Shown piece by piece: positions 10,060-17,798 of a DNA stretch of 28,046 nt (positions within the stretch are counted from its first letter, which is position 1; each line of letters opens with the position of its first letter). The DNA is from DATDOO01 sp035293245. Its GTDB lineage: Bacteria; Pseudomonadota; Gammaproteobacteria; Methylococcales; Methylococcaceae. The notes under the pieces are model-generated. The model did not search any database, was not told where the DNA came from, and saw only the letters and a program-made list of their open reading frames with translations. Where the stretch lies: the NCBI GenBank assembly GCA_035293245.1, contig DATDOO010000004.1:1-28046 (forward strand). The letters are read 5' to 3'. The position numbers and the translations under genes were made by a program.

Positions 10060-12177
10060 TTAAACCATGAATCTTGCGACTGCCTTTCGCAGTTGCGTGG
10101 CGTTGGCCAGCAGGTGATTGGCGCGTTCCGAGGACTCCTGGGCCGCCTGGCTGTTTTTCTCCGAAACCCGTGCGATGCGCTCGACCTGAATCGCGATATC
10201 CTCGCTGGCCATGTTTTGTTCCCCGAGCGCGTTGGAGATTTCCGCAACGGCCAGCGCCACCCGCTGGGCATCCTCGCGGATCCGGTTGATCGCTACCCCC
10301 GCCTCATTGGCTTGGGCAACGCCGCGATCCACCTGTTGCACCCCGTTTTCCATCCGCGCCACCGCGCTTTGCATGCTGTTTTGGATGGAGCCGATCATCT
10401 GTGCGATTTCCTGGGTGGCTTGGGCGGTGCGCTCGGCCAGCTTGCGCACTTCATCCGCGACCACGGCAAAACCGCGGCCCTGCTCCCCGGCGCGTGCCGC
10501 TTCGATCGCGGCATTGAGCGCCAATAGATTGGTCTGGTCGGCAATTCCGCGGATGACCTGCACGACGGACGAGATTTGCTCGGATTGCTCGCCCAGGGTC
10601 AGCACCGTTTTCGAGGCCTCTCTGACGGTAACGGCGATTTGCTCCATGCTTTCGACCGCATCGTGGATGACTTCGGCACCGGTGGCGCAGGCATCGCCCG
10701 AAGCCGTGGAAACGGCCTCGGCCTGCCGGGCGCTTTCCGTGACATGCCCCACGCTGACCGTGATCTGCTGGGTTGCCGCCGCTGTTGCTTCAACGGCAGC
10801 GCTCTGCTGATGGGAAGCCGACGATACCTGTTCGGCCGCCGCCGCCGAATGCTGGGCGTTTGCCGCGACTTGCTCGGCGACGCCACGAATATGCCCGATC
10901 ATGTTTTTAAGCGCCTGTTGCAAATGCTTGATCGCGCTCAGCAGGCTGGCATCGTCGCCGTTGCCGGTATCGACGTGGGCCATCAGGTTGCCGTTGGCGA
11001 GGTGGCGGGCGATGTCCGCGGCGTAGCGCGGGTCGCCGCCCAGAGTTTTGCGCAGGTTGCCGGCGATACCCAAGCCTAGCGAACCGACGGCGGCGGTGAG
11101 ACCAAGGCCGATCGCGAGCAGCAGCCAGCCGGTCAAGCGGCCGATTTCCGCTGCGCTCCCTTCGCCTTCGGCTATTCCGGCGTTTGCCAGCCGGACAGCC
11201 TCGTCGGTTACGGCGCGATGCGCGGCATATTGCCGTGCCAGGGCAGGAAGCAGTTCTTCCGCGGTTTTCCAATCCCCCGCCCGTAACGCCGGAATGAATT
11301 TCCGGTCGCGCAGGTCGAAAAACGCTTGTCCAGCCGCGTAGGAATCTTCCACGACGACCGTTTTAAGCGCGCCTCCCGGGAGGTTTCGTACCCAGAACGG
11401 GCGCCGGTCTTCGTAGTTCTGGCGTAGCCGGCGGCTTTTTTCCATGAGCGGCGGCAAAGAGGCCGCATCGGCGTGGGCCATTTCCAGGGTGACCAGCCAC
11501 GATTCGATCAGGTTTTCCGGTGGTGATCCGATGCCGGCGACCAGATCCTTGCCCTGCAGGATGTCCCTGTACAAGGGGCCGTTGACCTGCACCTTGCCGA
11601 ACATGGCGTAGGCAACCGTGCCGGACAGGACGAGGCCCAAAAGAAAGACGCCTACCAGCAATCGAAGGTGGCCGTTCACATTCATCGATCCGATGAGTTT
11701 GCCCGGGTTGAGCCGTGCCCACCGATTTTTGGGAACCAGCTTGCCCTCGTGCAAATTTACCGTGGCCGTCCCCTCCCGGACTTGCCGGTACAGGCGGTCG
11801 GCCGCTTCCACTTGCGCCCGCGACGGCTTGGTTCTTACTGAGGCGTAGCCGATCACGCGACCGTGGTCTTCGATGGGTGCGACATAGGCATTGACCCAGT
11901 AATAATCGCCGTTTTTACAGCGGTTCTTTACCACGCCGTTCCAGGGTTTGCCGTTTTTGAGCGTACTCCACAGGTCGGCGAACGCCTGGGGCGGCATGTC
12001 GGGGTGGCGCACCAGATTGTGGTTTTTGCCTTCCAGTTCCGCCAGGCTGAAGCCGCTGATCTCGCAGAAATCTTCGTTGGCGTAGGTGATGATGCCTTTG
12101 AGGTCGGTCCTGCTGACGACGGTGGTGTCGTCGCGCATTTCCACCTCGCGGTCGGTAACGGGCTGGTTAATCTTCAT
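10060..12177 (-). CDS. Methyl-accepting chemotaxis protein with Aer-like PAS domain
   Basis: 705 residues, start supported by CAGGAGGAG 7-8 nt before ATG. The N-terminal PAS domain (about 15-120) contains HPDMPPQAFADLW, then WNGVVKNRCKNGDYYWVNAYVAP, very close to the FAD-binding PAS domain of the aerotaxis/redox receptor Aer. Two membrane helices (about 171-193 and 347-372) flank a roughly 150-residue outer loop, which Aer itself lacks; a HAMP-like region and a long coiled-coil signalling domain follow. The hairpin tip NQTNLLALNAAIEAARAGEQGRGF-type sequence (about 548-570) is intact for CheA/CheW contact. There is no C-terminal CheR-binding pentapeptide. It probably steers motility by redox state or electron-transport activity. 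It lies 276 bp downstream of the hyf-like operon on the same strand, probably with its own promoter. Confidence 0.93.
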   Translation of the reverse strand: MKINQPVTDREVEMRDDTTVVSRTDLKGIITYANEDFCEISGFSLAELEGKNHNLVRHPDMPPQAFADLWSTLKNGKPWNGVVKNRCKNGDYYWVNAYVAPIEDHGRVIGYASVRTKPSRAQVEAADRLYRQVREGTATVNLHEGKLVPKNRWARLNPGKLIGSMNVNGHLRLLVGVFLLGLVLSGTVAYAMFGKVQVNGPLYRDILQGKDLVAGIGSPPENLIESWLVTLEMAHADAASLPPLMEKSRRLRQNYEDRRPFWVRNLPGGALKTVVVEDSYAAGQAFFDLRDRKFIPALRAGDWKTAEELLPALARQYAAHRAVTDEAVRLANAGIAEGEGSAAEIGRLTGWLLLAIGLGLTAAVGSLGLGIAGNLRKTLGGDPRYAADIARHLANGNLMAHVDTGNGDDASLLSAIKHLQQALKNMIGHIRGVAEQVAANAQHSAAAAEQVSSASHQQSAAVEATAAATQQITVSVGHVTESARQAEAVSTASGDACATGAEVIHDAVESMEQIAVTVREASKTVLTLGEQSEQISSVVQVIRGIADQTNLLALNAAIEAARAGEQGRGFAVVADEVRKLAERTAQATQEIAQMIGSIQNSMQSAVARMENGVQQVDRGVAQANEAGVAINRIREDAQRVALAVAEISNALGEQNMASEDIAIQVERIARVSEKNSQAAQESSERANHLLANATQLRKAVARFMV

Positions 12178-12453
12178 ATTGTCGCTCCTCCTGTTTCCGT
12201 ACTGACGCTATGTAGATGACGGCGTCGCAAATCCAGTAATTCCGTCCCGACGGAAGATCATGATTCTCCATCGCGAGGGCGCTGCTTGCACGATGCCAGT
12301 TGCATAAGAAATTTAATGTAGCCTATTTTCTGAGCAATGATCTTGGTTTATGCGGCAAACATGCCGGCGTGTCCCTTTGTCCGAGGAGACCGGGTGCCGG
12401 ATCGTGCGTTTACCGAAGAGGAGCGCGCCTGAGCGTTTTTTAGCGATGCCGGT

Positions 12454-12966
12454 CTATTTCGCGAGCAAGGACAACAACCCGCGCAGCAAATCGAACGGCG
12501 TCGGCGGGCAGCCGGGGATGACGGCGTCGACGGGGATGACGTTGGCCACGGCGCCGCTAGAAGCGTAGGAGACGCCGAATTCGCCGCCGCAGGCGGCGCA
12601 GTCGCCCAAGGCCACGACCCACTTGGGATCGGCGGTGGCTTCATAGGCGATCTTCAGGGCCGCTTCCATGTGGCGCGACACGGGGCCGGTCACCAGCAGG
12701 ATGTCGGCGTGGCGCGGCGAGGCCACGAAGTGCACGCCGAAGCGTTCGATGTCGTAATAGACGTTGTTGAGGGCGTGGATTTCCAGTTCGCAGGCGTTGC
12801 AGGAGCCGGCGTCCACCTGGCGGATGGCCAGGCTGCCGGCAAAGCGCCGGTCGATGACGGCCTTGAGCTTTTTGCCTTCCGCTTCGACCGCCTCGTCCTT
12901 GGGACGTGGCGGCACGCGTTCGGTGAGGACGCCGGTTTTGAGAATCTTGCCGTAGAGACGCAGCAT
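12454..12966 (-). CDS. hyfI: HyfI/HycG/NuoB-like small subunit of Hyf-like complex
   Basis: 170 residues from ATG 12966. It belongs to the NuoB / group 4 hydrogenase small-subunit family, which holds the [4Fe-4S] cluster nearest the active site. Ligand cysteines are visible: C56 and C59 (GSCNACELEI), C123 (ALGDCAACGG) and C153 (PGCPPTP), so the cluster should be formed. The rest matches HyfI: the HALNNVYYDIERFGVHFVASPRHADILLVTGPV-type core and a C-terminal helix. There is a ferredoxin-like or N-terminal extension of neither kind. It lies 8 bp after the large subunit gene and closes the operon. The open frame extends far upstream inside hyfG, but that is a shadow; AAGG before ATG 12966 supports this start. 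Confidence 0.92.
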   Translation of the reverse strand: MLRLYGKILKTGVLTERVPPRPKDEAVEAEGKKLKAVIDRRFAGSLAIRQVDAGSCNACELEIHALNNVYYDIERFGVHFVASPRHADILLVTGPVSRHMEAALKIAYEATADPKWVVALGDCAACGGEFGVSYASSGAVANVIPVDAVIPGCPPTPFDLLRGLLSLLAK

Positions 12967-12974
12967 GGGGTGCC

Positions 12975-14564
12975 TTACAGATCGTGGCCGGAATAGGAGC
13001 CGTTGACCGATTTGTTGCACACGGGGAAGTCGGGCACGATGTTGCCCAGCACCAGCTTCTCCAGCGCCGGCCAGTTGACGGCGCTGGGATCGCGCGGCCA
13101 GTAGCGGGCGATGCGGTTGTCGGCATCGAAACGCACGAAACAGAGGATTTCCCCCCGCCAGCCTTCCACGGCGGCGAAGCCTTCCGCGTGTGGTTCCGGC
13201 ATCCGCCAGGGCACGGCCGATTCTCCGGCAGGCAGATCGGCCAGCATCTGCTCGATCAGGCGCAAGGCGGCGCGCAACTCCTTGTAGCGCACCCAGAAAC
13301 GGGACGACACGTCGCCCTGGGATTCCAAAGCCACGCGCACGTTGAGCCGTTCGTAAGGAGGATAGGGGGCGTCCTTGCGCACGTCGAAAGTCTGGCCGCT
13401 GGCCCGGCCGACGAAACCCAGCGCGCCCAGCGCGGCCGCCGTTTCCGGCGCCAATACGCCCGCGGCGAGAAAGCGGTCCTCCAGCGAGGAATTGGCGTCG
13501 ATAATCGAGATCAGTTCGTCCAGTTCCTTGCGCAGGACGACGGTCGATTCCCGCATGCGCTTCGCCACATCGGGGGAAACATCCACCGCCACGCCGCCCG
13601 GCACGATGCGGTCCATCAGCAGGCGATGGCCGAACCAGGCGAGGTTTTCCCGCAGCCACAGTTCGCGCAGACGGCCGAACTGGTAATAGCCGAAGGCAAA
13701 GCCCACGTCGTTGCACAAGGCGCCCAGGTCCCACAGGTGATTGATGGCGCGCTCCCGCTCCGCCAGCAGGCCGCGAAGGTATGCGGCGCGGGGCGGAATT
13801 TCCAGGGCGGCGGCGCGCTCCATCGCCAGGCAGGCGGCCCAGGCGTGGCCGACGGTGGTGTCGCCGGACACCCGTCCGGCCAGCCGCGCCAGGCTGGCCG
13901 GGTCGCGGCCTTCGGCGATTTTTTCGATGCCCTTGTGCACGTAGCCCAGGCGCTCTTCCAGATGCAGCACGGTTTCGCCGATGGCCTGGAAGCGGAAATG
14001 CCCCGGCTCGATGATGCCGGCATGGATGGGGCCGACCGGGATTTCATAGACGCTGGGCCCTTGCGCCTTGAAGAAGGGATAGCTCGAATCCGGTGGCGTC
14101 GTTTCAGGCGGGGAACCCGCCGCCGGAAAGTTTTTGCGCAGTGGATGGGTTTTTTCGTCCCAGGCCTGGTGGCGGACCCAGCGGCGTGGGTCGGGATGGT
14201 CGGTGAAGCGGATGCCGAACAGGTCCTGGATGTGCCGTTCCGCCCGGTCCGCCGCCCAGTAATGGGGCGCGTGGGACGGCAACTCGGGCTGCTCGGCGGC
14301 GACACGGGTACGCAAGACGAGATAAGCGCCCTGTTTTTCCAGGCAGGCGCTGACCGCCAAAGCCGCGCCTTCATCCTCGGCGAAGGCGCCGGCCCAGCGC
14401 CAGTTTTCCTCTTGCGCCGTTTGCGCGCAACGGCCCCAGTCCGGGCTTCCCACTTCCAGCGTGGCGGCCGGCGGCAGCGGCTCGGGCCCGACCGGGCGCG
14501 CTTCGATGCCGCGCGCCGCCAGAAGGCTGCGGAACTCCGTACTTGCTTCGGCGTTAACGCGCAT
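12975..14564 (-). CDS. hyfG: HyfG/HycE-like large subunit lacking the NiFe site
   Basis: 529 residues. The N-terminal part (about 1-150) is a NuoC-like domain (AERHIQDLFGIRFTDHPDPRRW); the rest is NuoD/hydrogenase-large-subunit-like (GPIHAGIIEPGHFRF; RLGYVHKGIEK). In active group 4 hydrogenases the next motif is RVCGICxxxH; here it reads R231-VSGDTTVG-H240, so both nickel-ligating cysteines are replaced by Ser and Thr. The C-terminal motif (DPCxxCxxR in hydrogenases) is replaced by DFPVCNKS, with a single cysteine (C516), and the protein ends 13 residues later. No maturation-type C-terminal peptide is present. It should therefore lack a NiFe centre and act as an energy-converting hydrogenase-related (Ehr-like) or complex I-like module. 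ATG 14564 has GGGAGG about 11 nt upstream. Confidence 0.92.
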   Translation of the reverse strand: MRVNAEASTEFRSLLAARGIEARPVGPEPLPPAATLEVGSPDWGRCAQTAQEENWRWAGAFAEDEGAALAVSACLEKQGAYLVLRTRVAAEQPELPSHAPHYWAADRAERHIQDLFGIRFTDHPDPRRWVRHQAWDEKTHPLRKNFPAAGSPPETTPPDSSYPFFKAQGPSVYEIPVGPIHAGIIEPGHFRFQAIGETVLHLEERLGYVHKGIEKIAEGRDPASLARLAGRVSGDTTVGHAWAACLAMERAAALEIPPRAAYLRGLLAERERAINHLWDLGALCNDVGFAFGYYQFGRLRELWLRENLAWFGHRLLMDRIVPGGVAVDVSPDVAKRMRESTVVLRKELDELISIIDANSSLEDRFLAAGVLAPETAAALGALGFVGRASGQTFDVRKDAPYPPYERLNVRVALESQGDVSSRFWVRYKELRAALRLIEQMLADLPAGESAVPWRMPEPHAEGFAAVEGWRGEILCFVRFDADNRIARYWPRDPSAVNWPALEKLVLGNIVPDFPVCNKSVNGSYSGHDL

Positions 14565-14647
14565 GGCGGATTACGCCTCCCTCGCGCATGAAAAGTGTTT
14601 CCGCCATGCTGGTTGGTTTCCGTAAAGCCCCTTCCAAAACGTTATCA

Positions 14648-14668
14648 CCCCCCTTTGCGAAAGGGGGG
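14648..14668. repeat. Perfect 9-bp hairpin between hyfF and hyfG
   Basis: CCCCCCTTT and AAAGGGGGG enclose a 3-base GCG loop, a perfect stem in the 149-bp spacer that is the only real gap in the hyf operon. It has no T-tract after it on the minus strand, so it is not a standard terminator. It may be a dispersed repeat or an mRNA-processing/stability element that sets subunit ratios. Confidence 0.75.
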
Positions 14669-14713
14669 AACCGGCCGGGGTGCCGAGCGGAGAAGGCAGG
14701 GTTGCTGTGACTC

Positions 14714-16180
14714 TCATTGCGCCATGCTCCCCGAAATGAGCTGGGTCGCCTGGTTGAACCAGTCGCCCAGGAAGCCGGGGAGCGACAGCCCCAGCCACAG
14801 CACCAAGGCCAGATGCAGCATCACCGGCCACAGGTTGGCCGGGATGGGCGTCTGCCCCTCGGGCACGTCGCCGAACACCATCGGCTGCAAATGGCGGAAC
14901 AGGCCGGCGAAGGCGATGCCGACGCCGAGCAACAACAGCGGGGTCAGCCAGGGGTAGTCCCGCATGGTGGCGATCAGCAGCAGGAACTCGCTGGCGAACA
15001 CGCCGAAGGGCGGGAAGCCGGCGATGGCGACGGTGCCGATCAACAGCCCCCAGCCGATGACCGGCTGAGTCAGGATCAGGCCGCGGATTTTTTCCATGCG
15101 CTGGGTCCCGGCGAGCTGGGCGGCGTGGCCGACGGTGACGAAAATGGCCGATTTGGTCAGGGAGTGGGTGGTCATGTGGAACAGGGCGGCGAAAGTGGCC
15201 CAGGGGCTGCCGACGCCGAAAGCGAAAGTCATCAGCCCCATGTGCTCGATGGAGGAATAGCTGAACAGGCGCTTGATGTCGGTCTGCCGGTGCAGGAAGA
15301 GGACAGCCACCAGGAAGGACAGCAAGCCGAAACCCATCATCAGGTAACCGGCCAGGTGCGTGCCCAGGGAGCCGTCCGCCAGCATCTTGCAGCGCACCAC
15401 GGCGTACAGGGCGTCGTTGAGCAACAGGCCCGACAGGATGGCCGACATGGGCGTCGGGCCTTCCGAATGGGCGTCCGGCAGCCAGTTGTGCAGGGGAACC
15501 AGGCCGATCTTGGTGCCGTAGCCCACCAGCAGAAACACGAAAGCCAGGCTCACGATGCCGGGGTTGAGGTCCGCGGCGTGCTCGTGCAGCGCGGTCCACA
15601 GCAAGGCGTCGTCACCCAGGGCGTGGACCTGCCCGGCGGCGAAATAGAGCAGCACGGTGCCGAACAGGGCCTGGGCGATGCCCACGCCGCAGAGGATGAA
15701 ATACTTCCAGGCCGCCTCCACCGATTCCGGCGTGCGGTACAGGCTGACCAACAAAACCGTGGCCAGGGTCGCGCCTTCCATCGCCACCCACAGCACGCCC
15801 ATGTTGTTGGTGGTCAGCACCAGATACATGGCCAGCATGAAGCCCTGGTACATGGTGTGATAGAGGCGCAGGCGGTTCGGGCCGATGCGGCCGATTTCCC
15901 GCTCGTGCTGCATGTAAGAGCCGGAAAAAATGGACGTGGTCAGTCCCACGAAGGCGGTCAAGGCCACCAGGTAGACGTTGAAGGAGTCGATGTAGAGCAG
16001 TTTGCCGGAGGACAGCAACGGCCCGTGCAGCAGGACGTCGACGGCCAGGACGATGGTGCAGGCCAGGGTCAGGCCGTTGAGCTGAGTATTGATGCGGCCG
16101 GCCCGCGGGCCATGTCCGCGCAGGGCCAGGATGACCATGCCGGCCAGCGGGATCAGCAGCAGCACGTAAACTGCGATCAT
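14714..16180 (-). CDS. hyfF: HyfF-like antiporter-type membrane subunit
   Basis: 488 residues, about 14 membrane helices, of the NuoL/M/N (Mrp antiporter) superfamily, closest in type to HyfF. Channel residues typical of proton-pumping subunits are visible: a glutamate in the WVAMEGATLATVLLV helix and the lysine in GYGTKIGLVPLHNWLPDAH, followed by SEGPTPMSAILSG and a further helix pair around FSYSSIEHMGLMTFAFG. It should form one proton (or Na+) channel of the membrane arm. The start overlaps the hyfE stop as ATGA, so the two are coupled. Compared with HyfB it lacks the long C-terminal lateral helix. It is followed by the operon's only sizeable spacer, 149 bp with a perfect hairpin. Confidence 0.93.
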   Translation of the reverse strand: MIAVYVLLLIPLAGMVILALRGHGPRAGRINTQLNGLTLACTIVLAVDVLLHGPLLSSGKLLYIDSFNVYLVALTAFVGLTTSIFSGSYMQHEREIGRIGPNRLRLYHTMYQGFMLAMYLVLTTNNMGVLWVAMEGATLATVLLVSLYRTPESVEAAWKYFILCGVGIAQALFGTVLLYFAAGQVHALGDDALLWTALHEHAADLNPGIVSLAFVFLLVGYGTKIGLVPLHNWLPDAHSEGPTPMSAILSGLLLNDALYAVVRCKMLADGSLGTHLAGYLMMGFGLLSFLVAVLFLHRQTDIKRLFSYSSIEHMGLMTFAFGVGSPWATFAALFHMTTHSLTKSAIFVTVGHAAQLAGTQRMEKIRGLILTQPVIGWGLLIGTVAIAGFPPFGVFASEFLLLIATMRDYPWLTPLLLLGVGIAFAGLFRHLQPMVFGDVPEGQTPIPANLWPVMLHLALVLWLGLSLPGFLGDWFNQATQLISGSMAQ

Positions 16181-16854
16181 CGATCCACCTCGCTCAGGCG
16201 GTTGAGGCGGTCCACGTTCAGGGAGTCGATGCTGGAGCGGATCTGGAAGAAGAACACGCCGAAAATCACCGCCGCCACCAGTACGTCGAAGGCGATGCCC
16301 AATTCCACCACCATGGGCATGCCCTGGGTGGAGGCCACGGCGGCGAAGAACAGGCCGTTCTCGATGGACATGAAGCCCACCACCTGGGCCACCGCGTGCC
16401 GACGGGTGATCATCAGCAGCATGCCGAGCAAAACCACCGCCAGGCTGACGGCGATGGTGTTGACCGTGACCAGGGAGGACAGCTTCACCACCGGCAGGGA
16501 GACGTAATAGCTGAACACCATCAGGCTGGTCCCGCCCATCATCACCAGGGCCGGGTGTTGCACGGTGTCCATTTCCCGGTGCAGGCCCATGCGCACCACC
16601 AGGCGGTGCAGCATGACGGGAATCAGCAGGCCCTTCAAAGCCAGGGTCAGCAGCGCCGATATGTACAGGTGGGGAAAATCCAGGGCGTTGGCCACCATGG
16701 CCGTGGTCGCCGCGAGCAGCACGCCCTGGACGCCGAAGATGCCCACCAAACGGAGCAGGCGCGATTGGCCCAGCATGAGGAAGGAGGTGAGCGCGATCAG
16801 CGCGGCGAGCAGCAGCACCGCCTGCTGGTAGTAGTTGAGCCCCTCGATGGCCAT
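16177..16854 (-). CDS. hyfE: HyfE-like membrane subunit (NuoK-like)
   Basis: 225 residues, about seven membrane helices. The first part is NuoK-like (LLRLVGIFGVQGVLLAATTA, a helix with the expected bundled small residues), and the family (HyfE) carries the same extended C-terminal half as here (FMSIENGLFFAAVASTQGMP). It forms part of the proton path between the NuoH-like and antiporter-like subunits. ATG 16854 overlaps the hyfC stop by one base (TGATG), fixing the start; the longer open frame upstream is a shadow inside hyfC. Downstream it overlaps hyfF by 4 bp. Single-base and 4-bp overlaps imply tightly coupled translation of B-C-E-F. Confidence 0.9.
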   Translation of the reverse strand: MAIEGLNYYQQAVLLLAALIALTSFLMLGQSRLLRLVGIFGVQGVLLAATTAMVANALDFPHLYISALLTLALKGLLIPVMLHRLVVRMGLHREMDTVQHPALVMMGGTSLMVFSYYVSLPVVKLSSLVTVNTIAVSLAVVLLGMLLMITRRHAVAQVVGFMSIENGLFFAAVASTQGMPMVVELGIAFDVLVAAVIFGVFFFQIRSSIDSLNVDRLNRLSEVDR

Positions 16855-17798
16855 CAGCGCTGCGCCTCCAGAATGATGTGGCTCAACATGCCCAGCACGC
16901 TGAGCAGGAAGGCGAAGCTCAGGTATTCCTGCACCCGGAAGATGCGCATCTTGGCGAACAGCACTTCCGACAGGCCCAAAACGATGGCCAGCAGTCCCAG
17001 TTTCAGCGTGATCGCGGCCAGTCCCATGCCGAGCGCCGGCAGGGTGAACTCCTGGGCGACGCCCCAGGGAAAGAAGACGTTGGCCACCAGCACGCCGTAC
17101 AGCATGAGCTTGATCTGGCTGGCCCACTCCAGCAGCGCCAGGAAGCGGCCGCTGTATTCCAGGATCATGGCCTCGTGGATCATGGTCAGTTCCAGGTGGG
17201 TGGCGGGATTGTCCACCGGAATCCGCCCGGTTTCGGCGATGGCCACCAGCATGAGGCTCAGCATGGCGAAGACGAAGGACGGGCGCAGCACCACGCCGGT
17301 GTCCAGCACGTAGTTCATGGCTTGCGACAGATTGGTGGTGTGGGCGCTCATGGCCAGGGTGAACACCGCCATGAGCATGGCCGGCTCCGCCAGGGAAGAG
17401 ATGGTCATTTCCCGCGACGAGCCCATGCCGCCGAAGGCGGTGCCGATGTCCATGCCGGCCAGCACCAGGAAGAACCGTCCCAGGGCCAGGAAGCCTGCCA
17501 GCACGATCATGTCCGCCACCTGCGCCGTGGGCAGATTGACCGCTACCAAAGGCACGATGGCCGCCGACAGCACCGTGGACGCGAAGACGATGTAAGGCGC
17601 GGCGCGGAAAATCCACGACGCCGGTTCGGGCAGGATGGGCTGCTTGCGGTACAGCTTGCGCAAGTCGCGGTAAGGCTGGAACACGGACGGCGCCTTGCGG
17701 TTCTGCAAGCGGCACTTCACCCGCTTGATCCACCCGGCCAAAAGCGGCGCCGCGCCGATGAACAGCAGGGTTTCGAACAGCGCCAGCAGCCAGGCCAT
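16854..17798 (-). CDS. hyfC: HyfC-like membrane subunit (NuoH-like)
   Basis: 314 residues, eight membrane helices. HyfC/HycD/NuoH family: the subunit that connects the peripheral arm to the membrane arm. Recognisable features are the basic first cytoplasmic loop (GWIKRVKCRLQNRKAPSVFQPYRDL), the motif GGMGSSREMTISSLAEPAML, and the acidic loop ETGRIPVDNPATHLELTMIHEAMILEYSG, which in NuoH lines the entry of the proton/quinone channel. The start, ATG 17798, overlaps the hyfB stop by one base (TGATG). The reading frame extends far upstream, but there it only shadows hyfB. Length and topology are normal. Confidence 0.94.
   Translation of the reverse strand: MAWLLALFETLLFIGAAPLLAGWIKRVKCRLQNRKAPSVFQPYRDLRKLYRKQPILPEPASWIFRAAPYIVFASTVLSAAIVPLVAVNLPTAQVADMIVLAGFLALGRFFLVLAGMDIGTAFGGMGSSREMTISSLAEPAMLMAVFTLAMSAHTTNLSQAMNYVLDTGVVLRPSFVFAMLSLMLVAIAETGRIPVDNPATHLELTMIHEAMILEYSGRFLALLEWASQIKLMLYGVLVANVFFPWGVAQEFTLPALGMGLAAITLKLGLLAIVLGLSEVLFAKMRIFRVQEYLSFAFLLSVLGMLSHIILEAQR

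Noticed and set aside
12283..12298. Sigma-54 promoter for the chemoreceptor gene
   Set aside because: GG-N10-GC spacing is present on the minus strand (TGGCATCGTGCAAGC), but the -12 half is AAGCA rather than TTGCA and the -24 half deviates too; weak compared with the sulP promoter.
12454..14564. Functional NiFe hydrogenase or formate hydrogenlyase
   Set aside because: The large subunit lacks the two L1 cysteines and the CxxC of the C-terminal motif, and no formate dehydrogenase or Fe-S relay subunit is encoded here.
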